From contig NZ_CP036268.1 in the NCBI RefSeq assembly GCF_007744515.1, forward strand, positions 4,112,088 through 4,176,087: a stretch of DNA of 64,000 bases, given 5' to 3'. Of the stretch, positions 8,143 to 18,440 are shown one piece after another. The first letter of the stretch is position 1; each line of letters starts with the position of its first letter. The position numbers and the translations under genes were made by a program. The notes under the pieces were generated by a model, which saw only the letters and a program-made list of their open reading frames with translations, was not told the DNA's origin and made no database searches. This DNA is from Stratiformator vulcanicus. GTDB lineage: Bacteria > Planctomycetota > Planctomycetia > Planctomycetales > Planctomycetaceae.

Positions 8143-9243
8143 ATGTTCAAGTTGATTTATATTCCGGCTGACAAGGTCGGTTTGAAGTTCAAGGACGGTC
8201 GGTTCGATCGGTTGATCGAGGCGGGCACGCGATTCGTCTTCAATCCGCTGGGTCGGATTCAGGTGCGGGTCGCGGACCTGCGGGCTCCGCAGCTCTTCAG
8301 CGAGCGGCTCGACCAGATCGTGGCGAGCGGTGTGCTCGACGAGCGGGCGGTCGTGCTCGACCTCGCCGACCATGAGCGAGCGCTCGTCTGGATCGACGGC
8401 CGGTTCGCGAACGTCCTGCCGGCGGGTCTGTACGCCTTCTGGACCACGCATCGGAAGGTGCGGACCGAGGTCGTCGACACGCGGCAAGTCCGGTTCAACC
8501 ACCCGGAGATCAACGCGGTACTGCAGAGCCCCGGCGGTCGGGCGGCGCTGCAGGTCGTGATCGTCGAGCGGGAGGAGGCGGGCGTGCTGTTCGTGGATGG
8601 CGCATTCGTCGAGACGTTAAAGCCGGGCCGGTACACGTTCTGGAAGGACGCGGCACGGGTGAACGTCGTGCCGGTCGACCTGAAGGAAACGACGGTCGAC
8701 ATTGCCGGTCAGGACATCATGACGGCGGATAAGGTCACGCTGCGGCTCAACGCCCAGTTGACCTACCGGGTAACGGACGCCCGGGCCGCGGTCACGACGG
8801 TCGACGACATCGCGCAGACGCTCTACCGGGAGGCGCAGTTGGCGCTCCGGGCGATCGTCGGCGGACGAGATCTCGACGCGTTCCTGGCTGACAAGGAAGC
8901 GGTTGCCGCGGAAGCACTGCAGACGGTGCGGAAGCGGGCACAGACCTTCGGTGTGGAAGTCCTCGCCGCGGGTGTGCGGGACGTGATCCTGCCGGGAGAG
9001 ATGAAGGACCTGATGAACAAGGTCACGGAGGCCAAGAAGGCAGCCGAGGCTCAGCTCATCACCCGGCGGGAGGAGACGGCCGCGCTGCGAAGCCAGGCCA
9101 ACACGGCGAAGCTGCTGGCCGACAACCCAACGCTCATGCGGCTGCGGGAGTTGGAGGTCCTGGAGCAAATCGCCAGCAAGGCGAACCTGAACGTCGTTCT
9201 CGGCGAGCAGGGGCTGGCCGACCGGGTCATGAAGTTGCTGTGA
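8143..9243 (+). CDS. SPFH/band-7 domain protein (slipin type)
   Basis: Protein of 366 residues. The N-terminal third repeats a small beta motif (GRFDRLIEAGTRFVF, GRFANVLPAGLYAFW, GAFVETLKPGRYTFW), then a band-7 core (VTLRLNAQLTYRVTDARAAV) leads to the coiled helix with EVLAAGVRDVILPGEMKDLMNKVTEAKKAAEAQLI typical of slipins. No clear membrane anchor precedes it, unlike classic stomatins. SPFH proteins organise membrane microdomains and proteases. An AGGGAG ribosome site lies just upstream. Its codons are more uniformly GC-ending than those of its neighbours. A strong terminator follows directly. Confidence 0.8.
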   Translation: MFKLIYIPADKVGLKFKDGRFDRLIEAGTRFVFNPLGRIQVRVADLRAPQLFSERLDQIVASGVLDERAVVLDLADHERALVWIDGRFANVLPAGLYAFWTTHRKVRTEVVDTRQVRFNHPEINAVLQSPGGRAALQVVIVEREEAGVLFVDGAFVETLKPGRYTFWKDAARVNVVPVDLKETTVDIAGQDIMTADKVTLRLNAQLTYRVTDARAAVTTVDDIAQTLYREAQLALRAIVGGRDLDAFLADKEAVAAEALQTVRKRAQTFGVEVLAAGVRDVILPGEMKDLMNKVTEAKKAAEAQLITRREETAALRSQANTAKLLADNPTLMRLRELEVLEQIASKANLNVVLGEQGLADRVMKLL

Positions 9244-9247
9244 CGCT

Positions 9248-9280
9248 AGGCCCACGGGTTCCGACCCGTGGGCCTTATTT
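9248..9280 (+). terminator. intrinsic terminator after the slipin gene
   Basis: Perfect 12-bp stem AGGCCCACGGGT/ACCCGTGGGCCT with a TCCG loop, then TATTT. Confidence 0.8.
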
Positions 9281-9344
9281 CGTTGATGGCTTGATACGAC
9301 AATTTAACGATAAGAATTGGCAAACACGCAAAATTTAAAGATAT

Positions 9345-9406
9345 ACAAGCCCGACGCGCGAGCGAGGGACTCTTGGTGGGGTCCCTCGCTCGCGCGTCGG
9401 GCTTGT
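9345..9406. repeat. 26-bp perfect inverted repeat, REP-like doublet
   Basis: Arms 9345-9370 and 9381-9406 are exact reverse complements (outer end ACAAGCCCGACG) separated by 10 bases. The unit matches the family seen at 45629-45700. As RNA it would form a very stable hairpin in either direction. Confidence 0.75.
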
Positions 9407-9460
9407 GTAAGCGCTTCGTGCTTGTGTGAAATATTAATTCCTCGAATGATCCGTTACGGG

Positions 9461-9496
9461 TCTTGACGATGGTACGGTTTCGATCGATCGTCAAGA
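9461..9496. promoter_or_regulatory. operator-like palindrome upstream of the RND gene
   Basis: TCTTGACGAT (9461-9470) and ATCGTCAAGA (9487-9496) are a perfect 10-bp inverted repeat with a 16-base spacer, 83 bp before the GTG start of the next gene. The left arm contains TTGACG, which could be a -35 element. A dimeric regulator site is possible; no regulator is encoded alongside. Confidence 0.35.
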
Positions 9497-9578
9497 GACG
9501 TTGCGTCAACCGGTAGCGACCCGACGATACTTCTGGAGCGCACCCGATCCGCTGACCCTTTCTCCATAAGCCTCGCCC

Positions 9579-11855
9579 GTGACTGAGCAAGCCCTCCGTC
9601 GACGCTTAAAATTCACCTTTATCGGCATGTTATTATTGCTGCCGGTGGTCGGGTTCGGATCTCGTCAGGCGATTCATCACACGCGGATTCATCCGGAAGA
9701 ATGGCTGCCCGCATCCCATCCTGAGCGCGCCGAGTACCTAAATTTCACCGCGGAATTCGAAGGGCACGACGTCGTCCTGATTAGTTGGGACGGCTGCACA
9801 TGGGACGACCCCAAGCTCGCCGATCTTCAGTCAGCTTTTGATAAACCCGACGACCCCGAGCGCGCGAAGTACTTTGAAGAGATTATCGATCGGGCGGTCA
9901 GCGGATCTTCGTTGATGGACCGGTTGACCGCCGAGCCGCTTAATCTGGAACCGGATGAAGCAGCCGAGCGTCTTAAGGGCAGTTTCATCGGCCCCGACGG
10001 CAAGACGAGCTGTCAGCTTGTCGTACTCACACCGGAGGGGAACGAAGATCGGACGCCGTCAATCAATGCGATCATCGAAACGGCGGTCGAGGTCACCGGG
10101 CTGTCGCGTGAGGAACTCGTCCTCACCGGGCCGCCGTATTCGGGGAGCGTGATCGACGAAGAGAGCATCTTGAGCGTGCGGGTCTTCGGCGGACTGTCGA
10201 TTCTCGCGGCGTTTTTGTTATGCCGGGTGTGTGTCGGATCGTGGAAGCTCGCCGGAGTGATCGGCGGGGCGGCACTGTTCAGCCAATTCGTCGCGCTTTC
10301 AATCGTGCATTACAGCGGCATCTATATGGATGCCGTTCTAATGGCGTTACCGACGATGGTCTTCGTGCTGACGACCTCCGCAGGCATTCACCTCTCGAAT
10401 TACTACTTCGCGGCGGTGGCGGAAGGAGATCCCGAACCGGGGGTGACGGCCCTGCGACGCGGCTGGCGACCGGCGCTGCTGGCGACCCTCACAACCGCGA
10501 TCGGCCTATTCTCGCTGGCGATTAGTGAAGTCCAACCGGTGCGGGCGTTCGGAATTATTGGCGGAACCGGAATTATCATCGGGAGCCTCTTGGTTCTCGC
10601 ATTGCTACCCGGATTCTTAACGAGGGCGAAGATTAATGTCCGCGAGACGAAAGTCGGCGGTTGGCGTGACCGCTTTCTCGGCGGCATGGCCGATTGGGTC
10701 ATCGCGGCGGGCCCGGGCATCGCCCTGATGTGTCTGATCGCGATGGTCTGGTCGGGAATGGGGCTTGGGAGCTTGAAGACCGCCGGTGACATTCCCGCAT
10801 TATTCCGGCCCGATAGCGAGATCATGCGGGACTACCGCTGGTTCGAGAAGAACCTCGGCCCGACGATCCCGCTCGACGTGGTGATTCAGTTCGAGCCGGA
10901 CGACGAAATGTCTTACGCCCAGCAATTGCAGATTCTCGGGGCGGTGCAAGAGTCGCTCAATGGGATCGAGGGTGCCTCCGGTTTTGTTTCCGCCGCGACA
11001 TTCGCACCCGATTTAAGCGGCAGCGGGTTCTCGTTGCTCTCGCGCATGCGTCGGCTGAACCAGCGGCTCGACGAGGATACGTCGGAATATATTGACGAGC
11101 ATCTGCTCGTCGAGCAGGACGGCGTCAAACGCTGGCGAATCTCACTGCGGGCGTCCACATTTAATAACCGCGGTTATCGCGCCATTCTGGAGGAAATCCG
11201 GGACCGTACCGAAGCCGTTCTGGGCGAATGGGATGTCGTCGAACGCCCCGATCGGGCCGAGTACGCCGGCATGATGGCGATGATCCAGAAAGTCGAAGCG
11301 ACGATTCTAGTCGACCTGTTCTGGAGCTTTCTGACAGCGGTAATTCTCGTTTCGATCGTGTTGATGCTCGCGGTGCAAAACGTCTTTCGCGGGGCGATCG
11401 CCATGCTGCCCAATATGTTCCCCATCGTGCTGGTCTTCGGCACGATGGGCTGGTTCGACATCGCGATCGACATTGGCGCGATGATGACCGCAAGTATCGC
11501 GCTCGGAATCGCGATCGACGACACGATCCACCTGCTGTTCAAGTTTAAAAGCGGATTGCGTGACGGCGGCGAGGTAAACACGGTGCTGCGGCGGTCGATC
11601 GTCAGTTGCGGCATCCCGATGGTCATGACCACCGTCGTCTGCGGAATCGGATTCCTTCCGCTCGTACTGAGTGACTTTGTGCCGACGAACCGATTCGGAA
11701 TCTTAATGTGCGTGCTCTTGGTGACCGCCCTATTCGGCGATCTTGTGTTTCTACCGTCACTATTGGGGCGATGGTCCCGTCGAAAGCCGAAGCAAGACGA
11801 GCCGACTGATGCGGAATCCGAAACCAATTCGGCAGCCGAACCCGCTGCGTCATAG
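9579..11855 (+). CDS. MMPL/RND-superfamily membrane protein
   Basis: Protein of 758 residues with the RND arrangement in two halves: a membrane helix at about 14-30, an exported domain to about 195, then five or six helices (about 200-360) including FGIIGGTGIIIG. The second half repeats this, with ALGIAIDDTIHLLFKF (an acidic relay of the MMPL type) in the helical bundle. MMPL proteins move lipids or lipid-linked molecules across the inner membrane using proton flow. Start is GTG at 9579, giving a short basic N-terminus. No partner membrane-fusion protein is adjacent. Confidence 0.8.
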   Translation: MTEQALRRRLKFTFIGMLLLLPVVGFGSRQAIHHTRIHPEEWLPASHPERAEYLNFTAEFEGHDVVLISWDGCTWDDPKLADLQSAFDKPDDPERAKYFEEIIDRAVSGSSLMDRLTAEPLNLEPDEAAERLKGSFIGPDGKTSCQLVVLTPEGNEDRTPSINAIIETAVEVTGLSREELVLTGPPYSGSVIDEESILSVRVFGGLSILAAFLLCRVCVGSWKLAGVIGGAALFSQFVALSIVHYSGIYMDAVLMALPTMVFVLTTSAGIHLSNYYFAAVAEGDPEPGVTALRRGWRPALLATLTTAIGLFSLAISEVQPVRAFGIIGGTGIIIGSLLVLALLPGFLTRAKINVRETKVGGWRDRFLGGMADWVIAAGPGIALMCLIAMVWSGMGLGSLKTAGDIPALFRPDSEIMRDYRWFEKNLGPTIPLDVVIQFEPDDEMSYAQQLQILGAVQESLNGIEGASGFVSAATFAPDLSGSGFSLLSRMRRLNQRLDEDTSEYIDEHLLVEQDGVKRWRISLRASTFNNRGYRAILEEIRDRTEAVLGEWDVVERPDRAEYAGMMAMIQKVEATILVDLFWSFLTAVILVSIVLMLAVQNVFRGAIAMLPNMFPIVLVFGTMGWFDIAIDIGAMMTASIALGIAIDDTIHLLFKFKSGLRDGGEVNTVLRRSIVSCGIPMVMTTVVCGIGFLPLVLSDFVPTNRFGILMCVLLVTALFGDLVFLPSLLGRWSRRKPKQDEPTDAESETNSAAEPAAS

Positions 11856-11946
11856 CGGCGGACTGCCGTTCGAAAAGCGGACTCTTCCGATTTGCCGCTG
11901 TTCCGGTTCCAATCGAACGGACACGAGGTTCGATTGAGCAGGACGA

Positions 11947-13503
11947 ATGCGAATTTTGAGATGGTTGGTCGCTCTGCAACAGAAGCGATCCGCACTGATT
12001 GCGACAGCATTGATTCTCTTGGCCGCGATCTGCGGATGTGCCGAGTCCTCGTCGCCTCTCGTCGCGGCAGCGGAGCCGGCTGACAGTTCGGCAAAAGCTG
12101 CTCCGGCAGAAGTCTCTGACTCTTCGGAGACATTGAAGACTGGCACGGACGTTCCGGATCCGGATCGACCGGGTCTCGATTGGCCGCAGTTTCTCGGACC
12201 GCAGGGAACCGGCATTTCGAAGGAGCAGGGCAACCTTGCCGGGTTCGATCAAGACGGTCCCCCGGTCGCGTGGACGAAAGAGATTGGGGAAGGCTACAGC
12301 GCCCCCTCCATCCGCGGACGCCGCCTTGTTGTGCATCACCGAATTCGTAACGAAAACGTCATCGAGTGTCTCGACGCCGTGACGGGCGATTCACTGTGGC
12401 GGCACTTCGACCCGACGAACTTTCGCGACCCCTACGGCTACAGCGGCGGCCCGCGCTGCTCTCCGTTGCTGACCGACGAACTCTGTTACACGCTCGGCGC
12501 CGGCGGATTGCTGTCCTGCCTGGAACTTAAGACCGGAAACCCCGTTTGGCAGTTGCGATTGCCCGAAAAGTACGACCTGCCTGAAGCCTTTTTCGGAATC
12601 GGTTGCACGCCGATTCTGTTCAACGACCTGCTGATCGTACTTGTCGGCGGACAGCCCGATGACGGCGTCGTGGCGTTCGACTCGAAGACCGGCGAGGAGG
12701 TCTGGCACGCCGTCGGCAAACCGACGTGGGACGGCGCGGAAACGGAAAGCGGCCAGACATATCGCTGGACCGGTGAGGAGCAGGTCGTTGGCTATTCCTC
12801 ACCGATCGTGGCGAAAATTCACGGCGAATCCCATCTGCTCTGCCTAATGCGGCAAGGGCTGGTCTCACTTGACCCGAAGACCGGAAAGGAGCGATTCCAC
12901 TATTGGTTTCGCGCTCGCGTGCATCAGTCGGTCAACGCGGCCCGGCCGGTCGTGATTGGCGACCGCGTTCTGCTGTCTGCCGCGTATCGCACGGGAAGTG
13001 CCTTGCTCCAAGTGGCGAATGCTCAAGGTGAGCCGAACGAACTTGATAAAGACTCTTACAACGTCCTCTGGCGAGACCGTCGTAATTTACTCGCGCATTG
13101 GACGACACCGATCGCCGTGGGCAACTACGCTTACGGCTTCAGCGGGCGACACGAATCGGAGGGCGAACTGCGTTGCGTCGACCTTAAAACGGGTGACGTC
13201 GTCTGGAGCATCGACGGCAGTGAAGATGCCGCGGACGGTGGCGATGACTCCTATTCCTATTTCGGTCGCGGTTCGATGATTTACGTTGAGCCTGAAGATA
13301 AATGGATGATCCTCGGCGAGCGCGGGTTATTAACGCTCGCGACTTTATCGCAGGACGGTTACAAAGAACTGGCCCGCACGATGGCTCCCGGAATTTCTTA
13401 TCCTGCATGGGCCGCGCCGGTGCTCGCACGCGGCCGACTCTATTTAAGAGATAAAGACACCTTGCTGTGCCTGGATTTGAGAGTAGTAAAGGCGGGCGAA
13501 TGA
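11947..13503 (+). CDS. PQQ-like beta-propeller lipoprotein
   Basis: Exported protein of 518 residues. The N-terminus is basic and hydrophobic, ending LLAAICGCAES, which fits a lipoprotein signal with the second Cys as acceptor. A Ser/Ala/Glu-rich linker runs to about residue 75. The propeller begins DWPQFLGPQGTG and continues with blades CLDAVTGDSLWR, CLELKTGNPVWQL, AFDSKTGEEVWH and CVDLKTGDVVWS. Similar to the products at 3393 and 44203. The stop overlaps the next start (ATGA), so the two are co-translated. Function beyond the fold is unknown. Confidence 0.85.
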   Translation: MRILRWLVALQQKRSALIATALILLAAICGCAESSSPLVAAAEPADSSAKAAPAEVSDSSETLKTGTDVPDPDRPGLDWPQFLGPQGTGISKEQGNLAGFDQDGPPVAWTKEIGEGYSAPSIRGRRLVVHHRIRNENVIECLDAVTGDSLWRHFDPTNFRDPYGYSGGPRCSPLLTDELCYTLGAGGLLSCLELKTGNPVWQLRLPEKYDLPEAFFGIGCTPILFNDLLIVLVGGQPDDGVVAFDSKTGEEVWHAVGKPTWDGAETESGQTYRWTGEEQVVGYSSPIVAKIHGESHLLCLMRQGLVSLDPKTGKERFHYWFRARVHQSVNAARPVVIGDRVLLSAAYRTGSALLQVANAQGEPNELDKDSYNVLWRDRRNLLAHWTTPIAVGNYAYGFSGRHESEGELRCVDLKTGDVVWSIDGSEDAADGGDDSYSYFGRGSMIYVEPEDKWMILGERGLLTLATLSQDGYKELARTMAPGISYPAWAAPVLARGRLYLRDKDTLLCLDLRVVKAGE

Positions 13504-13877
13504 AGATCAGGTTGTTTGACCTTCGCATCGCGATCATGCTGGCGTGCGGTCCGTTGGCATTCGCGAGAGGTTATTTGCTGGCGAAGTGGGGTGTTTCGAT
13601 CGTTGACTACGTCTTCCTCGCCGCGACCGCCTCGCTGCTGGTCATGTGGATCATCCGCGACGCCCACACTCGCGGCGAAACCATTTCGCTCGGCACTCAG
13701 CAATTCTTATTTTTTCTCCACGTCATCGCCGTCCCCGTGTACTGGATTTGGCACCACGGCTGGCGGGGGCTGGGCGGCGTATTGCTGTTTGTCGCGTTGT
13801 ACTACGCATTTGGCATTGGTGGCGGCATCTCATATATGGTGATCGCAGAAGTCTCCGGGGCACCGGTCGCATTCTGA
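13500..13877 (+). CDS. small multi-pass membrane protein
   Basis: Protein of 125 residues with four hydrophobic segments (about 10-25, 30-50, 68-85, 92-118) separated by short polar turns such as RDAHTRGE. The start at 13500 overlaps the preceding stop by 4 bp, which decides this start over the longer frame. No family recognised. It may be a membrane partner of the propeller lipoprotein it is coupled to. Confidence 0.65.
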   Translation: MKIRLFDLRIAIMLACGPLAFARGYLLAKWGVSIVDYVFLAATASLLVMWIIRDAHTRGETISLGTQQFLFFLHVIAVPVYWIWHHGWRGLGGVLLFVALYYAFGIGGGISYMVIAEVSGAPVAF

Positions 13878-13935
13878 CTTGAGACTGTGAACCGAACTCC
13901 GTCTGCGATGGCGATTGCCGCAATGTGACAACCTC

Positions 13936-16086
13936 TTAATCGACTCCGGACTCAATACCGGTGTTCGATTCACCACTGTCGCCTCGGGATACGGCTCCGC
14001 CCAACAGGTTGCGGCTGAGGCCATCGTCAGCGGACAGCAGTTCTTCGACTGCGGCCTCGACATCTTCAATCAGAAGTGCATCGTCCGCACTTCGCTTGAT
14101 GCGAACTTGGCAAGCTCGCCGCATTAATTCTTTGATGAAGGATGCCGTCACACCCTCGGTGCGCGTCACAGCACAGTCAATCACTTCATCAGAGATATTC
14201 AGCCTCCCCGAATAGAGCCGGACCAGGCGACGCCGGCAATCGGCATCGGGCTTTGGAAATTCAATCGCTTGATCAATTCGTCCCGGACGCGATTTTAGTG
14301 CGTCTTCCAACACTTCGGGACGGTTCGTAGTCAACACAAACACAATCTCCGCTTCGGCCGTCAACCCGTCCATTTCGTTCAATAGCTTATTGAGCAACAC
14401 TTCCTGAAATGCGTGACCCGATTGGTCTCGATCGCGGGCAATCAAGTCGGCTTCTTCGATCACAACCAGTGACGGTGACAGCATCCGGGCCAGCGTCATG
14501 TAGTCCGAGAGCAAGCCAACCTGTTCGGCTGAAATAATTAAGGTCGTATGCCGGGGAAGGTGTGTGGCCAGGTAATGAATCGTGTGTGTCTTACCCGTTC
14601 CGGGAGGCCCGTGAAACAGCACTCCTTTTTTGCCGCTGAATCCCGCCTCCCGCAGCGCCGATCGGCTCTGGACGAACTCGACAATATTGCGATCGAGCTG
14701 CCGCAACGTCCGTTCGGGCAGAATGACGTCCTCACGTTCGGTCGGCCGAAGTCGATGCACCCGAATGCCGACGGCCTCACCGGTATAAGAGTCTTTCGAT
14801 TCCAGTGATATGATTTTCCCACGATAGCAGGTCGACTGATGGACGGCCTGCTTCAAGCAGTTTAAGAAATGATTTGCAGTTCGCTCGCCCTCTTCGGTCG
14901 GTGGCACCGCAATTTGCACTTTGACCTGAATTTCGCATCCATGTCGCGGAGGCGGAGTGATTAGCAGCACGAACGGCGTCGCGCCCTGACGAAAAAGATA
15001 TAACCCGCGACGCGGGCAGGAGACCGGCGTTTCTTCGCCGATATCAATATCTTCAAAGGACGCCGGAAACGTCGTGGCCGGATCGTACCGATCTTCTGAC
15101 ATTACATCAGTCAGCGTTATCGTTTCATGGGAATGTCGGGTCTTAACGTCTGTCAATTGGACGAGCTCGATATCACCAGTTGCGAATTGATCGATGCCTC
15201 GTTGCAAATCCGCTCGGACCCTTGGCGGAAACGCCCGGCTGTGAATGATCAGATCATCGACCTCGTGCGTATCGAAATGGCTTCGCAGCAATTGATGGGT
15301 CTGACGCTCGCGAGTCCGTCGTTTCCGACCGTTGCTACTTTCCAACAGGTGATAAAGGTCGTCGGCCAAAGCGCGCTCGGCTTGAGCATCCGTGAGTCGT
15401 CTGAGTCGCTCCATGAGGTCCGCTCGCAGCCGCCGCGCTGAATTGTCCGCCGGATCTAGCCGCAACGCCTCACCAATCGCAGCAACGGCTTCATCGAGAC
15501 GACCGGCCCGCGAACAAGTCTCCGCGAGATTTTTGAGATAGGTACTGCGATCGTCGCCGTGATCGGCAGCTCGCTGAAATTCGTCGGCGGCAAGGTCATG
15601 CAGGTTTAGGTCCAGATAAACGCGGGCACGGTTTTGGGCAAGCGTCTGGACTTCGTAATCCAACTCTTCGGCGACTATAAAGTCAGCGAGGGCCTCGTCG
15701 TGTCGCCCCAACTGCCCCCGCGTATAGCCGCGCCACAGATGCAGACCGCCGTTGGTCGCTTCACACGCAATGGCTTTCGACAAATCGGCCTCAGCTTCGT
15801 CGAAGAGGCCGAGCGATGAAAGAGCGATCCCGCGATCTCCATAGAGCGTCGCGTCGTCCGCTTGAATTTGAAGGCAGGTATTGAAGTCATCCAGCGCGGC
15901 CCGTCGCCGACCGAGGTTCATCAAGTATCGGCCGCGACAACGCAGGGCCGACGCGTTTTCGGGGTCGGTCGCCAAGAGCTCCGTCAGGACGGCGACGGCT
16001 TGGTCGTTCCGTCCGGCGTCGGCGAATGTTTCCGCACGCTCAAAGATCGTTTCGGGTCGGAGGACTTCGTCTTTGGTTTCGGGCAT
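13936..16086 (-). CDS. TPR-AAA+ ATPase
   Basis: Cytosolic protein of 716 residues. Residues 1-250 are TPR repeats (TIFERAETFADAGRNDQAV, ALRCRGRYLMNLGRRRAAL and similar). A middle region of about 200 residues has no recognised fold. The C-terminal AAA+ domain has Walker A GPPGTGKT (493-500), Walker B LVVIEEAD (540-547, Glu-Glu instead of Asp-Glu), sensor TTNRPE (586-591) and arginine-finger RPGRID (600-605). The domain resembles the FtsH/p97 group of remodelling ATPases. TPRs likely recruit substrates. It converges with the small membrane protein gene. Confidence 0.85.
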   Translation of the reverse strand: MPETKDEVLRPETIFERAETFADAGRNDQAVAVLTELLATDPENASALRCRGRYLMNLGRRRAALDDFNTCLQIQADDATLYGDRGIALSSLGLFDEAEADLSKAIACEATNGGLHLWRGYTRGQLGRHDEALADFIVAEELDYEVQTLAQNRARVYLDLNLHDLAADEFQRAADHGDDRSTYLKNLAETCSRAGRLDEAVAAIGEALRLDPADNSARRLRADLMERLRRLTDAQAERALADDLYHLLESSNGRKRRTRERQTHQLLRSHFDTHEVDDLIIHSRAFPPRVRADLQRGIDQFATGDIELVQLTDVKTRHSHETITLTDVMSEDRYDPATTFPASFEDIDIGEETPVSCPRRGLYLFRQGATPFVLLITPPPRHGCEIQVKVQIAVPPTEEGERTANHFLNCLKQAVHQSTCYRGKIISLESKDSYTGEAVGIRVHRLRPTEREDVILPERTLRQLDRNIVEFVQSRSALREAGFSGKKGVLFHGPPGTGKTHTIHYLATHLPRHTTLIISAEQVGLLSDYMTLARMLSPSLVVIEEADLIARDRDQSGHAFQEVLLNKLLNEMDGLTAEAEIVFVLTTNRPEVLEDALKSRPGRIDQAIEFPKPDADCRRRLVRLYSGRLNISDEVIDCAVTRTEGVTASFIKELMRRACQVRIKRSADDALLIEDVEAAVEELLSADDGLSRNLLGGAVSRGDSGESNTGIESGVD

Positions 16087-16222
16087 AAGCTGTCATCGAG
16101 CCGTGTTTGCCGGCGACGCGAAGAAGGGTCGCAATGCCGCTTTGGACACAGGAATCGTATTCAGGTTCGCCAATAAAGCACCGTCCCGCAACGCACATCC
16201 CACTCGCTAGGCCCGCACAGTT

Positions 16223-16249
16223 TTGACAGAGGCCCGCCCCTGTTACGAT
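16223..16249 (+). promoter_or_regulatory. candidate sigma-70 promoter of acs
   Basis: TTGACA (16223-16228), a 15-base spacer, and TACGAT (16244-16249) preceded by TGT (extended -10). About 114 bp before the acs start. The spacing is short of the ideal 17. Confidence 0.4.
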
Positions 16250-16363
16250 CCCATCCACATCGGTTGATCAATAGCAAATCCCAGGCGAGCCGGGAGCGTC
16301 AGCGACCGGAGTCCCGCGGGTTGTCCCCCGCTCCTCGCCAATCCGAATCTGTGAGCGCGTTCT

Positions 16364-18340
16364 ATGAGTACTTCCGAATCCCACGGCAACATCGAATCGC
16401 ACCTCCACGAAACCCGGCATTTTGCGCCACCTGAGGAATTCGCTCGTCAGGCGAATATCGGCAGTGAGGAGCAGTATCAGGCGATGTGCACGCGGGCGGC
16501 CGAGGATCCCGCGGGCTTCTGGGGAGAAATCGCGCTCGACAATCTGACGTGGTCGAAGCCGTTCGATTCGGCCATGCAGGGGGACATGCCCGACACAAAG
16601 TGGTTCGTCGGCGGCGAGATCAACGCCTCGGTCCAGTGCCTCGATCGGCACCTGACGACATGGCGGAAGAACAAAGCGGCGATCATCTGGGAAGGGGAAC
16701 CGGGCGACAAGCGGGTGCTGACCTATCAGGAATTGCACCGGCAGGTCTGCAAGTTTTCCAACGTGCTGAAGCAACTCGGGGTCGGCAAAGGCGACCGCGT
16801 GACGCTTTACATGCCGATGATCCCCGAACTGGCGATCGCGATGCTCGCCTGCGCCCGTGTCGGGGCGACCCACTCGATCATCTTTGGGGGATTCAGTGCC
16901 GACGCCGTCGCCGAGCGAAATAACGACGCGCAGGCGAAGCTGGTCATCACCGCCGACGGCGGCTGGCGACGCGGCTCGGAGATTCTGCTCAAGAAAGCTG
17001 TCGACGAAAGCTTGGACAAATCGCCGACCATCGAGAAGGTCGTGGTCGTCAAACGGATTAATTACCCGCACGTCAAAATGGTGCCCGACCGTGATTATTG
17101 GTGGCACGACTTAATGGAAGGCCAGCCGGGCGAATTCGAAGCCGAGCCGGTCGATAGCGAACATCCGCTGTTCATCCTCTATACATCCGGCTCGACTGGT
17201 AAACCTAAGGGCGTGCAGCATTCGACTGCCGGCTACATGCTCGGCGCGATGATGACCACCAAATGGACCTTCGATATTAAAGAAGAGGACACGTATTGGT
17301 GCACTGCCGACATCGGCTGGATCACGGGGCACAGCTACATCGTTTACGGACCGCTCGCCAATGGCGCGACGACCTTAATGTACGAGGGCGCCCCCAACTG
17401 GCCCGATGAAGGCCGCTTCTGGTCGATCGTTGAAGCTTATAAAGTTAACACGTTCTATACGGCTCCGACGGCGATCCGTGCCTTCATTAAATGGGGCGAT
17501 CAATGGCCGAAACAGCATGACCTGTCGAGCCTTCGCCTGCTCGGCACCGTGGGGGAGCCGATCAATCCGCAGGCGTGGATGTGGTACCACGAGGTCATCG
17601 GCGACGAAAAATGCCCGATCGTCGACACCTGGTGGCAGACCGAAACCGGCGGGCACATGCTCGCGCCGCTGCCGGGGATTCAAACAACGACACCGGGCAG
17701 TTGCACCCGCCCGCTGCCCGGCGTTGTGGCCGACGTCGTCGACGAACAGGGCAATTCGCTCGGCCCGAACGAAGGCGGGCTGCTCGTGATCAAACAGCCG
17801 TGGCCGCACATGCTGCGGACTTTGTGGAACGATCACGACCGATTCCTGGACACCTATTTCAGCAAGCTGCCGGGGATGTACTTCGCCGGTGACGGCGCAA
17901 GAAAAGACGAAGACGGCAACTTCTGGGTGATGGGGCGGGTCGACGACGTGCTCAACGTTTCCGGACACCGCCTCAGCACGATGGAAGTCGAAAGCGCGCT
18001 CGTCTCACACGACGACGTGGCCGAGGCCGCCGTGGTCGGCTTCCCGCACGAACTTAAAGGCGAGGGCATCTGCTGCTTCGTCACCTTAAAAGGCGATGCG
18101 GCCGCCCCGGCGGCGCTGGAAGACGAATTAAAGAAACACGTCCGCTCGCAGATCGGTGCGATCGCCACGCCCGATCAGATCCGCTTCACCGTCGCAGTGC
18201 CCAAGACCCGCAGTGGCAAAATCATGCGTCGTCTTCTCAGAGACATCGCCGCCGGCCGAGAAACCGTCGGCGACACGACCACGCTGGAAGATTACAGCGT
18301 GCTGATGAAACTACGCGGCGGAGAAGAGAAGGAAGGGTGA
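16364..18340 (+). CDS. acs: acetyl-CoA synthetase
   Basis: AMP-forming acetate:CoA ligase of 658 residues, the usual Acs length. It activates acetate to acetyl-AMP and then acetyl-CoA in the cytosol. Visible marks are the adenylate-forming motif [12 protein letters not shown] (about 270), [11 protein letters not shown] (about 425), [13 protein letters not shown] (about 506) and [15 protein letters not shown] near 618-632, whose Lys is the usual regulatory acetylation site. Weak hairpin GGGTGAGGT/ACCTCACCC overlaps the stop codon. Stands alone as a transcription unit. Confidence 0.95.
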   Translation: MSTSESHGNIESHLHETRHFAPPEEFARQANIGSEEQYQAMCTRAAEDPAGFWGEIALDNLTWSKPFDSAMQGDMPDTKWFVGGEINASVQCLDRHLTTWRKNKAAIIWEGEPGDKRVLTYQELHRQVCKFSNVLKQLGVGKGDRVTLYMPMIPELAIAMLACARVGATHSIIFGGFSADAVAERNNDAQAKLVITADGGWRRGSEILLKKAVDESLDKSPTIEKVVVVKRINYPHVKMVPDRDYWWHDLMEGQPGEFEAEPVDSEHPLFILYTSGSTGKPKGVQHSTAGYMLGAMMTTKWTFDIKEEDTYWCTADIGWITGHSYIVYGPLANGATTLMYEGAPNWPDEGRFWSIVEAYKVNTFYTAPTAIRAFIKWGDQWPKQHDLSSLRLLGTVGEPINPQAWMWYHEVIGDEKCPIVDTWWQTETGGHMLAPLPGIQTTTPGSCTRPLPGVVADVVDEQGNSLGPNEGGLLVIKQPWPHMLRTLWNDHDRFLDTYFSKLPGMYFAGDGARKDEDGNFWVMGRVDDVLNVSGHRLSTMEVESALVSHDDVAEAAVVGFPHELKGEGICCFVTLKGDAAAPAALEDELKKHVRSQIGAIATPDQIRFTVAVPKTRSGKIMRRLLRDIAAGRETVGDTTTLEDYSVLMKLRGGEEKEG

Positions 18341-18371
18341 GGTGCGAACCTCACCCCTGATCCGAGTTTTT
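18335..18371 (+). terminator. weak terminator of acs
   Basis: Nine-base-pair stem GGGTGAGGT/ACCTCACCC with a GCGA loop spanning the stop codon; five T follow only after 10 bases. Confidence 0.4.
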
Positions 18372-18440
18372 CGGCAGCGCTTCGTAGGAATTGGCAGGCG
18401 TTTTGCGTCTGAAAGCGGCCAAAGATGACAGAAATTTGTG

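Noticed and set aside
11174-12133. 319-codon minus-strand frame opposite the RND and PQQ genes
   Set aside because: Ser/Arg/Thr-rich shadow crossing the ends of two well-supported plus-strand genes.
16268-17107. 279-codon minus-strand frame opposite acs
   Set aside because: The plus strand encodes canonical acetyl-CoA synthetase; the antisense frame has no domain features.
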